NCBI GenBank assembly: GCA_902764825.1 | Contig: CACWXL010000003.1 | Location: 310,001-374,000, forward strand | Reading direction: 5' to 3' | Length of the DNA: 64,000 nucleotides | Origin: Oscillospiraceae bacterium | Lineage (GTDB): Bacteria > Bacillota > Clostridia > Saccharofermentanales > Saccharofermentanaceae | The notes under the pieces: model-generated | Databases searched by the model: none | Told to the model about the DNA's origin: nothing | The model's input: only the letters and a program-made list of their open reading frames with translations | Translations under genes and position numbers: made by a program | Part shown: in pieces, positions 6,964 to 14,591 of the stretch | Numbering within the stretch: the stretch's first letter is position 1 | Layout: every line of letters begins with the position of its first letter

Positions 6964-8856
6964 ATGAAGTACAAGCTTACAAAAAAACAAAAGAAGATGC
7001 GCAACAGGATAATAATAGCTATTGCTCTGTTGGCCGTGACCGCTGTGACGCTCCATTTTGTTGAGGTCCCGTGGTGGGCTGAGCTTGTACTTTATATGAT
7101 CCCTTATGTCATTGCAGGTTACGATGTCCTTAAGACAGCGTTTATCAATCTTATTCACGGCCAGATCTTCGATGAGAAGTTCCTCATGATGGTTGCCACA
7201 GTAGGCGCGATTGTGACCGGCGAGTATCCTGAAGCGACTTTCGTAATGCTCTTCTATCAGATAGGTGAACTTTTCCAGAGCATTGCGGTTGGAAGATCCA
7301 GAAAATCCATCGCAAAGCTCATGGATATCAGGCCTGACAGCGCGACAGTTATCCGTGATGGCGAAGAACTCGAAGTATCTCCTGAAGATGTTCAGGTGGG
7401 CGAGGTAATAATCGTTAAGCCCGGCGAGAAGATCCCGCTCGATGGTGTCATCATTGAAGGCGAGAGCTCTGTTAACCAGGCTGCTCTTACGGGTGAATCG
7501 GCACCTGTTGATAAGGCATTGAGCGACAATGTCATTTCCGGAACGCTGAACCTTACAGGTGTTATCAAGATCAGGACAACATCGACATTCGGGCAGAGCA
7601 CTGTATCCAAGATATTGGAGCTCGTTGAGAATGCATCGGATAAGAAGGCAAAGGTTGAGAATTTCATTACCAAATTTGCAAGATACTATACACCTGCCGT
7701 TGTTATTGCAGCGCTGGTACTTGGTGTGGTTCCTCCGTTGTTCCTCGGTATCGGAAGCTGGGAGATCTGGAAAGAATGGCTTACGAGAGCCTGCGTATTT
7801 CTCGTAGTATCCTGCCCCTGCGCACTTGTCGTATCGGTTCCGCTGTCTTTCTTCGGCGGTATCGGCGGAGCTTCCAAGGACGGTATCCTCATAAAAGGTG
7901 CCGGATATATGGAAGTATTAGCCAAGATCGATACGGTAGTATTTGATAAGACCGGAACGCTTACAAAGGGCGTGTTTGCGGTAGATGATGTTCATCCGAA
8001 CCTGATCAGCAAGGCTGAACTTCTGGATATCGCAGCCTGCTGTGAGAGCTTCTCGAGCCATCCTGTGGCGCAGTCGATCGTAAGAGCCCACGAAGGCCAT
8101 ATCGACAAGTCCCTGATAGGTGAAGTTACAGAGATTGCGGGAAAAGGCGTAAAGGCAGTTGTAGAGGGCAAAACATACTATTGCGGCAACGGACAGCTCA
8201 TGGAGATGTGCGGCGCCGACTGGCACGACTGCCACCTGACTGGTACGATCATCCACATCGCACGTGAAGAGGTTGGCGGCTGCGAGTACTTAGGTCATAT
8301 CGTAATCAACGACCAGATCAAGGAAGATTCCGAAGAAGCTATTAAGAGCCTTAAGAGCGTTGGCGTTAAACGCCTCGTAATGCTTACGGGTGACAAGAAG
8401 AGCGTTGCGGAGAATGTAGCGGGTAAGCTCGGTCTGACTGGTTTCTTTGCAGAGCTCCTGCCTGCCGATAAGGTAAGTAAAGTCGAAGAGCTGTTAAAGA
8501 ACGGCAAAGGCAAACTGGCATTTGTCGGAGACGGTATAAATGATGCTCCCGTACTGATGCGTGCAGACTGCGGAATCGCAATGGGCGCAATGGGTTCTGA
8601 TGCAGCAATAGAATCTGCGGATGTCGTCCTGATGGATGACAAACCGTCGAAGATCGCAGACAGCATAAAGATCGCAAGAAAAACGATGAGGATCGTCTGG
8701 GAGAATATCATTTTCGCGCTCGGCGTAAAGGCTGTAATACTTGTGCTCGGCGCACTAGGTATCGCAAACATGTGGCTTGCGGTATTCGGTGACGTAGGAG
8801 TGCTCATAATCGCGATCCTCAATGCCATGAGGTGCATGAGAAAGCTTAACAGGTAA
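6964..8856 (+). CDS. Heavy-metal P1B-type ATPase (Zn/Cd/Pb efflux type)
   Basis: A 630-residue membrane pump that exports soft divalent metals using ATP. Visible in order: N-terminal hydrophobic pairs (about 15-95), actuator motif LTGESAPVDK, membrane metal site CPC (C284-C286), phosphorylation motif DKTGTLT (D328), SSHPVAQS with the P1B His-Pro pair, GDGINDAP hinge, and a last membrane pair ending in MRCMRKL. No N-terminal CxxC domain is fused; the separate HMA gene upstream probably supplies it. The ATG has GAGGAAAA upstream. Part of the CadC-regulated operon. Zn/Cd rather than Cu is inferred from the regulator and the overall ZntA/CadA-like sequence. Confidence 0.92.
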   Translation: MKYKLTKKQKKMRNRIIIAIALLAVTAVTLHFVEVPWWAELVLYMIPYVIAGYDVLKTAFINLIHGQIFDEKFLMMVATVGAIVTGEYPEATFVMLFYQIGELFQSIAVGRSRKSIAKLMDIRPDSATVIRDGEELEVSPEDVQVGEVIIVKPGEKIPLDGVIIEGESSVNQAALTGESAPVDKALSDNVISGTLNLTGVIKIRTTSTFGQSTVSKILELVENASDKKAKVENFITKFARYYTPAVVIAALVLGVVPPLFLGIGSWEIWKEWLTRACVFLVVSCPCALVVSVPLSFFGGIGGASKDGILIKGAGYMEVLAKIDTVVFDKTGTLTKGVFAVDDVHPNLISKAELLDIAACCESFSSHPVAQSIVRAHEGHIDKSLIGEVTEIAGKGVKAVVEGKTYYCGNGQLMEMCGADWHDCHLTGTIIHIAREEVGGCEYLGHIVINDQIKEDSEEAIKSLKSVGVKRLVMLTGDKKSVAENVAGKLGLTGFFAELLPADKVSKVEELLKNGKGKLAFVGDGINDAPVLMRADCGIAMGAMGSDAAIESADVVLMDDKPSKIADSIKIARKTMRIVWENIIFALGVKAVILVLGALGIANMWLAVFGDVGVLIIAILNAMRCMRKLNR

Positions 8857-8860
8857 CAGT

Positions 8861-9460
8861 ATGTTCTGGAATAAGATATCGCCCGTATATGATCTTTTCG
8901 AGAACGTTTACAATCGGAAAGTCTATAAAGGCACGGGAATAAAGGTCGCGGAATTCATTGATAAGAATGACAGCGTGCTCGAATGCGCATGCGGTACAGG
9001 CGCCATTACTGAGGAGATCGCGAAAAAGTGCAGGCAGGTATTGGCAACGGACTTTGCCGAGGGAATGCTGAAGCGCGCTTCCAAAAAGTGCAGGAAATAC
9101 GCAAATGCATCATTCAGGCAGGAAGACATAACCGATATCAAGTGCGAAGATGAGAGCTTTGACAAGGCTGTTGCAGGCAACGTCATTCATCTGCTGCCGG
9201 AGCCTGAGAAGGCCTTAAACGAGCTTCTAAGAGTCGTAAGACCGGGCGGCAAAGTGATCATCCCGACATATATAAACATGGCCAGGGAATCGTCCGGATT
9301 TGCAGTGAAGTTCATAGAGAAGCTTGGAGCTGAATTTAAGCGCCAGTTTGATCTTGATTCTTATAAGGAATTCTTTGAGGAAAAGGGCTTCAAAGACGTT
9401 GAGTACTATGTCGTTGACGGCAGGATGCCCTGCGCCATTGCAGTTATAACAAAGAAATAG
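8861..9460 (+). CDS. Class I SAM-dependent methyltransferase in metal operon
   Basis: A 199-residue protein starting four bases after the ATPase stop, so translationally linked. The glycine-rich SAM loop is ECACGTGAITEEIA (about residues 46-59), followed by ATDFAEGM (acidic end of strand 2) and the late motif LRVVRPGGKVIIPTY typical of UbiE/Methyltransf_11 proteins. Several cysteines and Lys-Cys pairs are visible (KKCR twice). Substrate unknown: co-location suggests action on a metal(loid) or a thiol involved in resistance, but a small-molecule or quinone-like substrate is equally possible. Confidence 0.85.
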   Translation: MFWNKISPVYDLFENVYNRKVYKGTGIKVAEFIDKNDSVLECACGTGAITEEIAKKCRQVLATDFAEGMLKRASKKCRKYANASFRQEDITDIKCEDESFDKAVAGNVIHLLPEPEKALNELLRVVRPGGKVIIPTYINMARESSGFAVKFIEKLGAEFKRQFDLDSYKEFFEEKGFKDVEYYVVDGRMPCAIAVITKK

Positions 9461-9512
9461 AAGTGTTGGGTTATAATAGGACCAGACTAGGAAAGAAAAG
9501 CAGAGTTTGGTT

Positions 9513-10376
9513 ATGTTTGATCCGAAGACAAACAAGTATCCGTATCCGTTAGAGACAGATAAGCATTACCTTGAGATCCATAAGGACAGAGGTCTTGTCT
9601 TTGATGCGTATTATCCTTATATCGACAAGTCTTCGTGGTTTAAGTTCAAGCAGAACATGACACGCGTCTTTCTTAATCTGATCGTATTTCCTGTGGCAAC
9701 GGTCCGTCTTGGACTTAAGATCGAAGGAAGGGAAAACCTCAAAAAACATAAGGAAGTTCTTGACGGCGGTGTGATCTCCGTCTGCAATCACGTGCACATG
9801 TGGGATTACATAGGCGTCATGAAGGGGATACGCCCCAGAAGGTCCGGCCTTTTGGCATGGGCACCGAATATAAACGGTGAGAACGGGACGCTTATCCGTA
9901 TGGTTGGAGGTATCCCGATCCCTGAGAATACCGTGGCAGGACAGAAGGCTTTCCTTAAGGCCGTAAGCGGACTTCTTAAAGAGCGCGGCTGGCTCCATAT
10001 CTACGCGGAAGGAAGCATGTGGGAATACTACAGGCCCATAAGACCTTTTAAGCGCGGCGCTGCTCTCATAGCTGTAAGCAACGATAAGCCTATAATTCCT
10101 TTGGGTTATTCATATCGCGAGCCGGGCTTCATAAGAAAGCATATTTTCAAGCAGATCGCGTGCTTCACGCTCCACATCGGTGAACCTATATTTCCTGATA
10201 AGGATCTGAAGCCAAAAGAACGCGAGAAAGACCTTACGATCCGTGCAAACAAAGCAGTCTGCGCGCTTGTGGGCATAGATCCCGATAAGAACATTTACGA
10301 ACCTGAATTTAACGACTCGAAGCGCATCGATTACTATACGACGGAATACGGTGCCGGTTACAAGGGTTCGTGGTAA
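9513..10376 (+). CDS. Lysophospholipid acyltransferase (PlsC-like)
   Basis: About 287 residues. It has the acyltransferase signature HX4D (H93 and D98 in NHVHMWD) and the later glycine block YAEGSMWEYYRPIRPFKRGA, which matches the FPEGTRS-type phosphate-binding region in altered form. It should acylate a lysophospholipid or glycerol-3-phosphate-like acceptor at the membrane. An upstream in-frame TTG at 9507 has better spacing from AGGAAAG, so the first two residues are uncertain. It starts 52 bases after the methyltransferase and is followed by an MBL gene after nine bases, suggesting a new transcription unit. Confidence 0.82.
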   Translation: MFDPKTNKYPYPLETDKHYLEIHKDRGLVFDAYYPYIDKSSWFKFKQNMTRVFLNLIVFPVATVRLGLKIEGRENLKKHKEVLDGGVISVCNHVHMWDYIGVMKGIRPRRSGLLAWAPNINGENGTLIRMVGGIPIPENTVAGQKAFLKAVSGLLKERGWLHIYAEGSMWEYYRPIRPFKRGAALIAVSNDKPIIPLGYSYREPGFIRKHIFKQIACFTLHIGEPIFPDKDLKPKEREKDLTIRANKAVCALVGIDPDKNIYEPEFNDSKRIDYYTTEYGAGYKGSW

Positions 10377-10385
10377 GGAAAGATA

Positions 10386-11018
10386 ATGAAATACAGTATT
10401 ACACATATCAAAGGCGGAACGGACAACTGCTATATAGTGTCGGACGGCAGCAAAGCCATACTTTTCGATACGGCAAGCAAAGAAAATCTCCAGATGGTGG
10501 AAGATGAATGCAGCAAATACGATCTTAAGCTGATCGTCTTATCGCATCCTCATTTCGATCACGCGGAAAACGCCGACGCACTGTCAAAGAAGTTCAATGT
10601 CCCGGTGGCTTATAACGAGAAAGATGACGGCATCTTCGACGACTATGATTCACAGCCTCTGCATTCATACGGGCTTGTCGGTTTTGTGGTGCTGAAGGCA
10701 TCGCTTAAAGTACTGAGCCGGACTAAGGTCATAAGGCCTCAAAACCGTTTCTTTGTTAAGGAAGGCGACACGCTTGCAGAATACGGTTTTCCTGATATCA
10801 AGGTGACAGAACTTCCCGGTCATTCGAAGGGCTCCATCGGTCTTCTGGTAGCTGATGATGCGCTCCTCGCAGGTGACGCTCTCGATAACTGGATAAGACC
10901 CGGAATGGGACATCTCTATACTGATCTCGAAGCCGAGAAAAGGACCGTGGAGAAGATCCGTTCATTTGGCAAACGCACGTATTACTATGGCCACGGCAAG
11001 CCCACGGAGAAGTTCTGA
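10386..11018 (+). CDS. MBL-fold metallo-hydrolase
   Basis: A 210-residue metallo-beta-lactamase fold protein. The metal ligands are visible: HPHFDH (H54, H56, D58, H59), GHSKGSIG, AGDAL and a final GHGKP. The arrangement matches glyoxalase II-like or general MBL hydrolases rather than beta-lactamases. Substrate unknown. It follows the acyltransferase closely and ends two bases before the next gene, so the three genes are probably one operon. Confidence 0.87.
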   Translation: MKYSITHIKGGTDNCYIVSDGSKAILFDTASKENLQMVEDECSKYDLKLIVLSHPHFDHAENADALSKKFNVPVAYNEKDDGIFDDYDSQPLHSYGLVGFVVLKASLKVLSRTKVIRPQNRFFVKEGDTLAEYGFPDIKVTELPGHSKGSIGLLVADDALLAGDALDNWIRPGMGHLYTDLEAEKRTVEKIRSFGKRTYYYGHGKPTEKF

Positions 11019-11020
11019 CC

Positions 11021-11557
11021 ATGTATCTGTACCACTATTACGACAAACGGTCAGGACCGTTTAAAAGTCTTACTGCTTTATCCAAGGATAAAGCTTTATC
11101 TGTTCTCGAAAAGATCAAGTCAGACAGACCGGATTCCCTGACTGCTCAAAGAGATGCGGACTATATCTCCAAACGGATGAACTGTGAGAGGATAGTACGC
11201 GGGGAAGCAATGAAAAAAGGCATCGTCATGGATATCCCGTCGCCCCATTACATGGTTGTGGAACACAGTCCGTGGCTTTCCACATGGTTCGAGGATCCGG
11301 GCGTGATCAGGATACCTGTCGAAGAATTCGATACCCGCAAGTTATCGTTTACATACGGCGATTCCATGCCGACATTCAGTCCGCGCATAAAGGACGGGAA
11401 AGAATACAGGAAAAAGGTCTATACGTATGAGGAGATCCTAGACGTGATCGCACGATACGGACTGCCTCAGGACTGGAACGATGACGGCGCCCATGGTCCT
11501 GAACGCTATATCGAAGTGCAGGTCTGGTGTGACGATCCGGTAAAAAGGTATATGTAA
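11021..11557 (+). CDS. Conserved hypothetical protein
   Basis: A 178-residue soluble, charged protein beginning two bases after the MBL stop. Noticeable stretches are the Tyr/His start (MYLYHYYDKRSGPF), a mid segment SPHYMVVEHSPWLSTWF, and YTYEEILDVIARYGLPQDWNDDG. It has no signal peptide or membrane span. I do not recognise the family; conserved aromatic and acidic residues suggest a small-ligand or nucleic-acid binding fold, but no function is supported. Confidence 0.6.
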   Translation: MYLYHYYDKRSGPFKSLTALSKDKALSVLEKIKSDRPDSLTAQRDADYISKRMNCERIVRGEAMKKGIVMDIPSPHYMVVEHSPWLSTWFEDPGVIRIPVEEFDTRKLSFTYGDSMPTFSPRIKDGKEYRKKVYTYEEILDVIARYGLPQDWNDDGAHGPERYIEVQVWCDDPVKRYM

Positions 11558-11635
11558 CGCAACAACGCGTTTCTTGTTTTGGACAGAAGCCATAGACATA
11601 ATGGAGCTATCAAGCAAAGCAAAGGAGATATGCTC

Positions 11636-12079
11636 ATGGAAACAAAAGATGTATTGAAGAAGATACGTGAGGAGAATAACCTCACACAGGATCAGTTCGC
11701 TGAAAGAGTACTGGTTACAAGACAGGCGGTAAGCCGCTGGGAAACAGGCGAGACACAGCCTAATACAGAGACTCTGAAGATCTTATCAAGAGAGTTCAAC
11801 GTGTCGATCAACACGCTCCTCGGAAGCCCGAGACAACTTTACTGCCAGTGCTGCGGAATGCCTCTTAACGAAGACCTCAACATCAGCAGGGAGCCTAACG
11901 GTGATTTCAATGAGGATTACTGCAAGTGGTGCTACTCGGAGGGCAATTTCGTTTATGAGACAAAGGACGACCTTCTTGATTTCCTGATCGACCACATGCC
12001 GAATCCCGAGGGGCTTTCTGACAGTGACAGACGCGCACAATACGACGGCTGGCTCTCGGAACTCAAACACTGGAAGTAA
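11636..12079 (+). CDS. HTH (XRE) regulator with C-terminal zinc ribbon
   Basis: About 147 residues. The N-terminal 65 residues form a Cro/C1-type helix-turn-helix (LTQDQFAERVLVTRQAVSRWETG). The C-terminal part CQCCGMPLNED...DYCKWCYSEG is a four-plus-cysteine zinc ribbon of the Zn_ribbon_2 type, ending in DLLDFLIDHMPNPEGLS. This two-domain layout is common in Clostridia; the target genes are unknown. The ATG at 11636 is preferred because AAAGGAGA sits seven bases upstream; an ATG at 11630 is too close to it. It ends in a strong hairpin shared with the next gene. Confidence 0.83.
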   Translation: METKDVLKKIREENNLTQDQFAERVLVTRQAVSRWETGETQPNTETLKILSREFNVSINTLLGSPRQLYCQCCGMPLNEDLNISREPNGDFNEDYCKWCYSEGNFVYETKDDLLDFLIDHMPNPEGLSDSDRRAQYDGWLSELKHWK

Positions 12080-12103
12080 TACCGGAATTACAGATAACTG
12101 TTT

Positions 12104-12155
12104 AGCATCTCCTCTTTGATATAATGTTTGAAATCAACAGAGGAGATGCTTTTTT
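12104..12155 (+). terminator. Terminator containing next gene's -10 box and RBS
   Basis: A perfect 12-bp stem AGCATCTCCTCT / AGAGGAGATGCT followed by six T, closing the upstream HTH gene. The loop contains TGATATAAT (TATAAT at 12120-12125), an extended -10 promoter, and the 3' arm contains AGAGGAG, the ribosome site for the ATG at 12156. Confidence 0.8.
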
Positions 12156-12953
12156 ATGCGTGTCGGAATCATCGGTTATGGAAGCATGGGGAAGATGCTT
12201 TTGTGGAAGTTCTCGGAAGCGGCAAAGATAGGCAGACAGGACCTTCTGGTATCTAACAGAACGGAAGCAAAATTGGAAGAGGCAAGTAAGATCGCGCAGA
12301 TAGTAAGCAATAAAGAGCTTGCTTCATCTTCAGATATCGTATTTGTTTGTGTCAGGCCGGTAGACCTTAAGTCTGTGCTGGAAGAGATAAGGGATACCAT
12401 AAATCCGGATGCCCTGCTCGTATCCCTCAATGGCAGCGTCTCATTCGGGACGATCCGCAAAGTCATTGATGTTAAGACCGCCAAGGTCATTCCGAGCCTC
12501 ACTGCTGAGATCGGAAGATCCCAGACTCTCGTGTGCTTCGATGAGAGAGTAAACGACAAGTCTGTGCTCAAGGACCTTTTGAGTTCTATAGGCAACGTCA
12601 TCGAACTGCCCGAAGAGGAGATGGGCATGGGCTCTGAGCTCGTAAGCTGCATGCCGGGCTTTATCGCATCCATTTTCGATGTCATATGCAGAGCTGCAGA
12701 AGGACATACATCCATTCCGAAGGAGCAGATCGTAAAGATGGTGCTCTCGACCATGAGTGCCACAGGCGACCTTATGCTGCAGAAGGAAATGACTTTTGAG
12801 GATGTTGTAACCAGAGTCGCTACTAAAGGCGGCATTACGGAAGAAGGCACAAAGGTCGTCTATGAAGGTTTCCCGGAGACCGCAGATCTTCTTTTCGAGA
12901 AGACCTTAGAGAAAAGGCGCTTAACGACGGAGATTGCAGAGAAGAGCTTCTGA
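12156..12953 (+). CDS. Pyrroline-5-carboxylate reductase family protein (ProC/ComER-like)
   Basis: A 265-residue NAD(P)-dependent reductase. The Rossmann start MRVGIIGYGSMG (G7, G9, G12) and the C-terminal segment TRVATKGGITEEGTKVV match the P5CR family, whose consensus there is V.SPGGTT..G. The ComER-like branch is suggested by this shifted motif. Biochemical role could be proline synthesis or an unknown imine reduction. It has its own extended -10 promoter inside the preceding terminator loop. No proA/B genes are near. Confidence 0.78.
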   Translation: MRVGIIGYGSMGKMLLWKFSEAAKIGRQDLLVSNRTEAKLEEASKIAQIVSNKELASSSDIVFVCVRPVDLKSVLEEIRDTINPDALLVSLNGSVSFGTIRKVIDVKTAKVIPSLTAEIGRSQTLVCFDERVNDKSVLKDLLSSIGNVIELPEEEMGMGSELVSCMPGFIASIFDVICRAAEGHTSIPKEQIVKMVLSTMSATGDLMLQKEMTFEDVVTRVATKGGITEEGTKVVYEGFPETADLLFEKTLEKRRLTTEIAEKSF

Positions 12954-12989
12954 TAGTAAACTTTTCATGGAATCAAAGGGAGGGATTAT

Positions 12990-14144
12990 ATGGCTGTATT
13001 GTGCTCAAACTGTTCCGGCAAGCTCATCTTCAATCCGGCATCGCAAAAGCTGGAGTGTGCCGCATGCGGAAGCCGATTTGATCCTGAAGACGTCAAGGAT
13101 ATCAATGCTGATGCCCATTCAAAGTATTACGACACAAGGGTCTATACATGTGCTCATTGCGGAGCGGAGATCATCACGAGCGATACGGAAGTATCGACAT
13201 TCTGTGTGTACTGCGGCAACCCTGCAATAAATTTCTCAAGGATAAAAAAGGAATACAAGCCTGACGGGCTGATCCCTTTCCAGATAACAAAAGAGCAGGC
13301 AATAGCCAAGATCAAGGAGAAGTTCTTAAGCAACCCGTTTATACCCAAGGAAGTCAAGTCCAAGGCCGTTCCGGACAACATAAGAGGGATATACGTACCG
13401 TATTGGATCGTCAATACGCGTTTTACCGAAGCATCTTATATCCAGGCTGAGGTTAACAACGGTGAGAAGATAGTGACTAAGTATTACCAGAGAGTCGGAA
13501 CATGTAACTTCAGGAACATTCCGATCGACGGTTCAAATATACTGATCGATGAGGTCAGCGCAAGGCTCGAGCCGTTCTATTTCGCGGAAGCCAAGGAATT
13601 TGATGAGGATTATCTTAACGGCTTTTACTCCAACACTTCTGACATGACTTATAAGAATCTTCAGAATGCGGTTGCCGCAAGGTGTCACGAACTCTATTCC
13701 GTAGAAGCATGCTCTACTGTCGAGAACGGAAAATCGTTTGTCAATGACGCAGCGTATTGGGCAGATATTCAGGACGATCCTCTGTATATGATGATGCCTG
13801 TATGGTTTTTCACGTTCATATACAACAAAGAGCCCCATACGATCCTGATCAACGGGCAGAGCGGCAAGGTAGTGGGAACTATGCCCTGGTCCGGGAAAAA
13901 GATCGGCATGCTCTTTGCTTCCGTTTGTTTGGCCGTATTAGCCGTAATGGTCCTGGCTGCCGTCGGAATAGCCTTTAATGCGGGGGGCCTTAAAGATCTC
14001 TACAACATTTTTATCATTGTAGTGACACTGATCGCGGCCGGTACTGTCGTGCCGGGTATTCTGGGACTTCGGAAGATAAGGAATAATATCAGTCTCACAA
14101 AGGCTGACGCGATCTTTAAGTTCGTAAAGAAAAGGCAGGGATAA
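12990..14144 (+). CDS. Zinc-ribbon membrane protein
   Basis: A 384-residue protein. Two N-terminal zinc ribbons are visible: CSNCSGKL...CAACGSRF (residues 5-33) and CAHCGAEI...CVYCGNP (about 52-75). A soluble middle with strand-rich sequence (YVPYWIVNTRF, IPIDGSN) follows, then two hydrophobic segments (about 300-352) and a basic tail. The ribosome site GGGAGGG is good. Related 'replication restart DNA helicase PriA-like' or TFIIB-type zinc-ribbon annotations are common for such proteins in Clostridia, but there is no helicase here. Function unknown; co-transcribed with the next small membrane protein. Confidence 0.75.
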   Translation: MAVLCSNCSGKLIFNPASQKLECAACGSRFDPEDVKDINADAHSKYYDTRVYTCAHCGAEIITSDTEVSTFCVYCGNPAINFSRIKKEYKPDGLIPFQITKEQAIAKIKEKFLSNPFIPKEVKSKAVPDNIRGIYVPYWIVNTRFTEASYIQAEVNNGEKIVTKYYQRVGTCNFRNIPIDGSNILIDEVSARLEPFYFAEAKEFDEDYLNGFYSNTSDMTYKNLQNAVAARCHELYSVEACSTVENGKSFVNDAAYWADIQDDPLYMMMPVWFFTFIYNKEPHTILINGQSGKVVGTMPWSGKKIGMLFASVCLAVLAVMVLAAVGIAFNAGGLKDLYNIFIIVVTLIAAGTVVPGILGLRKIRNNISLTKADAIFKFVKKRQG

Positions 14145-14148
14145 GTGT

Positions 14149-14478
14149 ATGGATACTGTGAATATGACAGCAGATGAGACATTTTTAGTGGTCATTATCT
14201 CGGCCCTGATCTTTGCATTCGTAAGCATCGGGATATCATGCTTTGTCACGTATCTGATCCTGAACAAATACAACAATTTCGGTGATACTTCCTGCAGTCT
14301 TTACCAGTATTCGACAAACGGTGTCTCTTACAAACTGCAGCGCGATAATGTGCTTCTCGAAGAAAAGAACGAATTCTTCAGTGTCTGGGGAGATAACCCG
14401 TATGCGAATGTCGAGAGATCCATACCCGAGCAGCTCCTGAAAAACGCTGAAGATCAGGCTGAGGAACAGTCTGAGTAG
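14149..14478 (+). CDS. Small membrane protein, unknown
   Basis: A 109-residue protein starting four bases after the zinc-ribbon protein. One hydrophobic segment (about 9-40, with FLVVIISALIFAFVSIGISCFVTYLIL-like composition) is followed by a soluble, acidic C-terminal half ending EDQAEEQSE. It is probably a partner of the upstream membrane protein. No family recognised. A weak hairpin ATGGGAC / GTCCCAT follows at 14500-14527. Confidence 0.65.
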   Translation: MDTVNMTADETFLVVIISALIFAFVSIGISCFVTYLILNKYNNFGDTSCSLYQYSTNGVSYKLQRDNVLLEEKNEFFSVWGDNPYANVERSIPEQLLKNAEDQAEEQSE

Positions 14479-14591
14479 CTCTGAATGACTCGAAAATCTG
14501 ATGGGACGATCCGCAAACTGTCCCATTAATCGCTTTGAATTTGCCTCATAAAACCGTAAAATTAGCTCATAAAGGTTTTTGAGGTATAAGC

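Noticed and set aside
12176..12850. A 224-codon minus-strand frame
   Set aside because: Antisense to the ProC-like gene; Ser/Leu-rich composition typical of a shadow frame.
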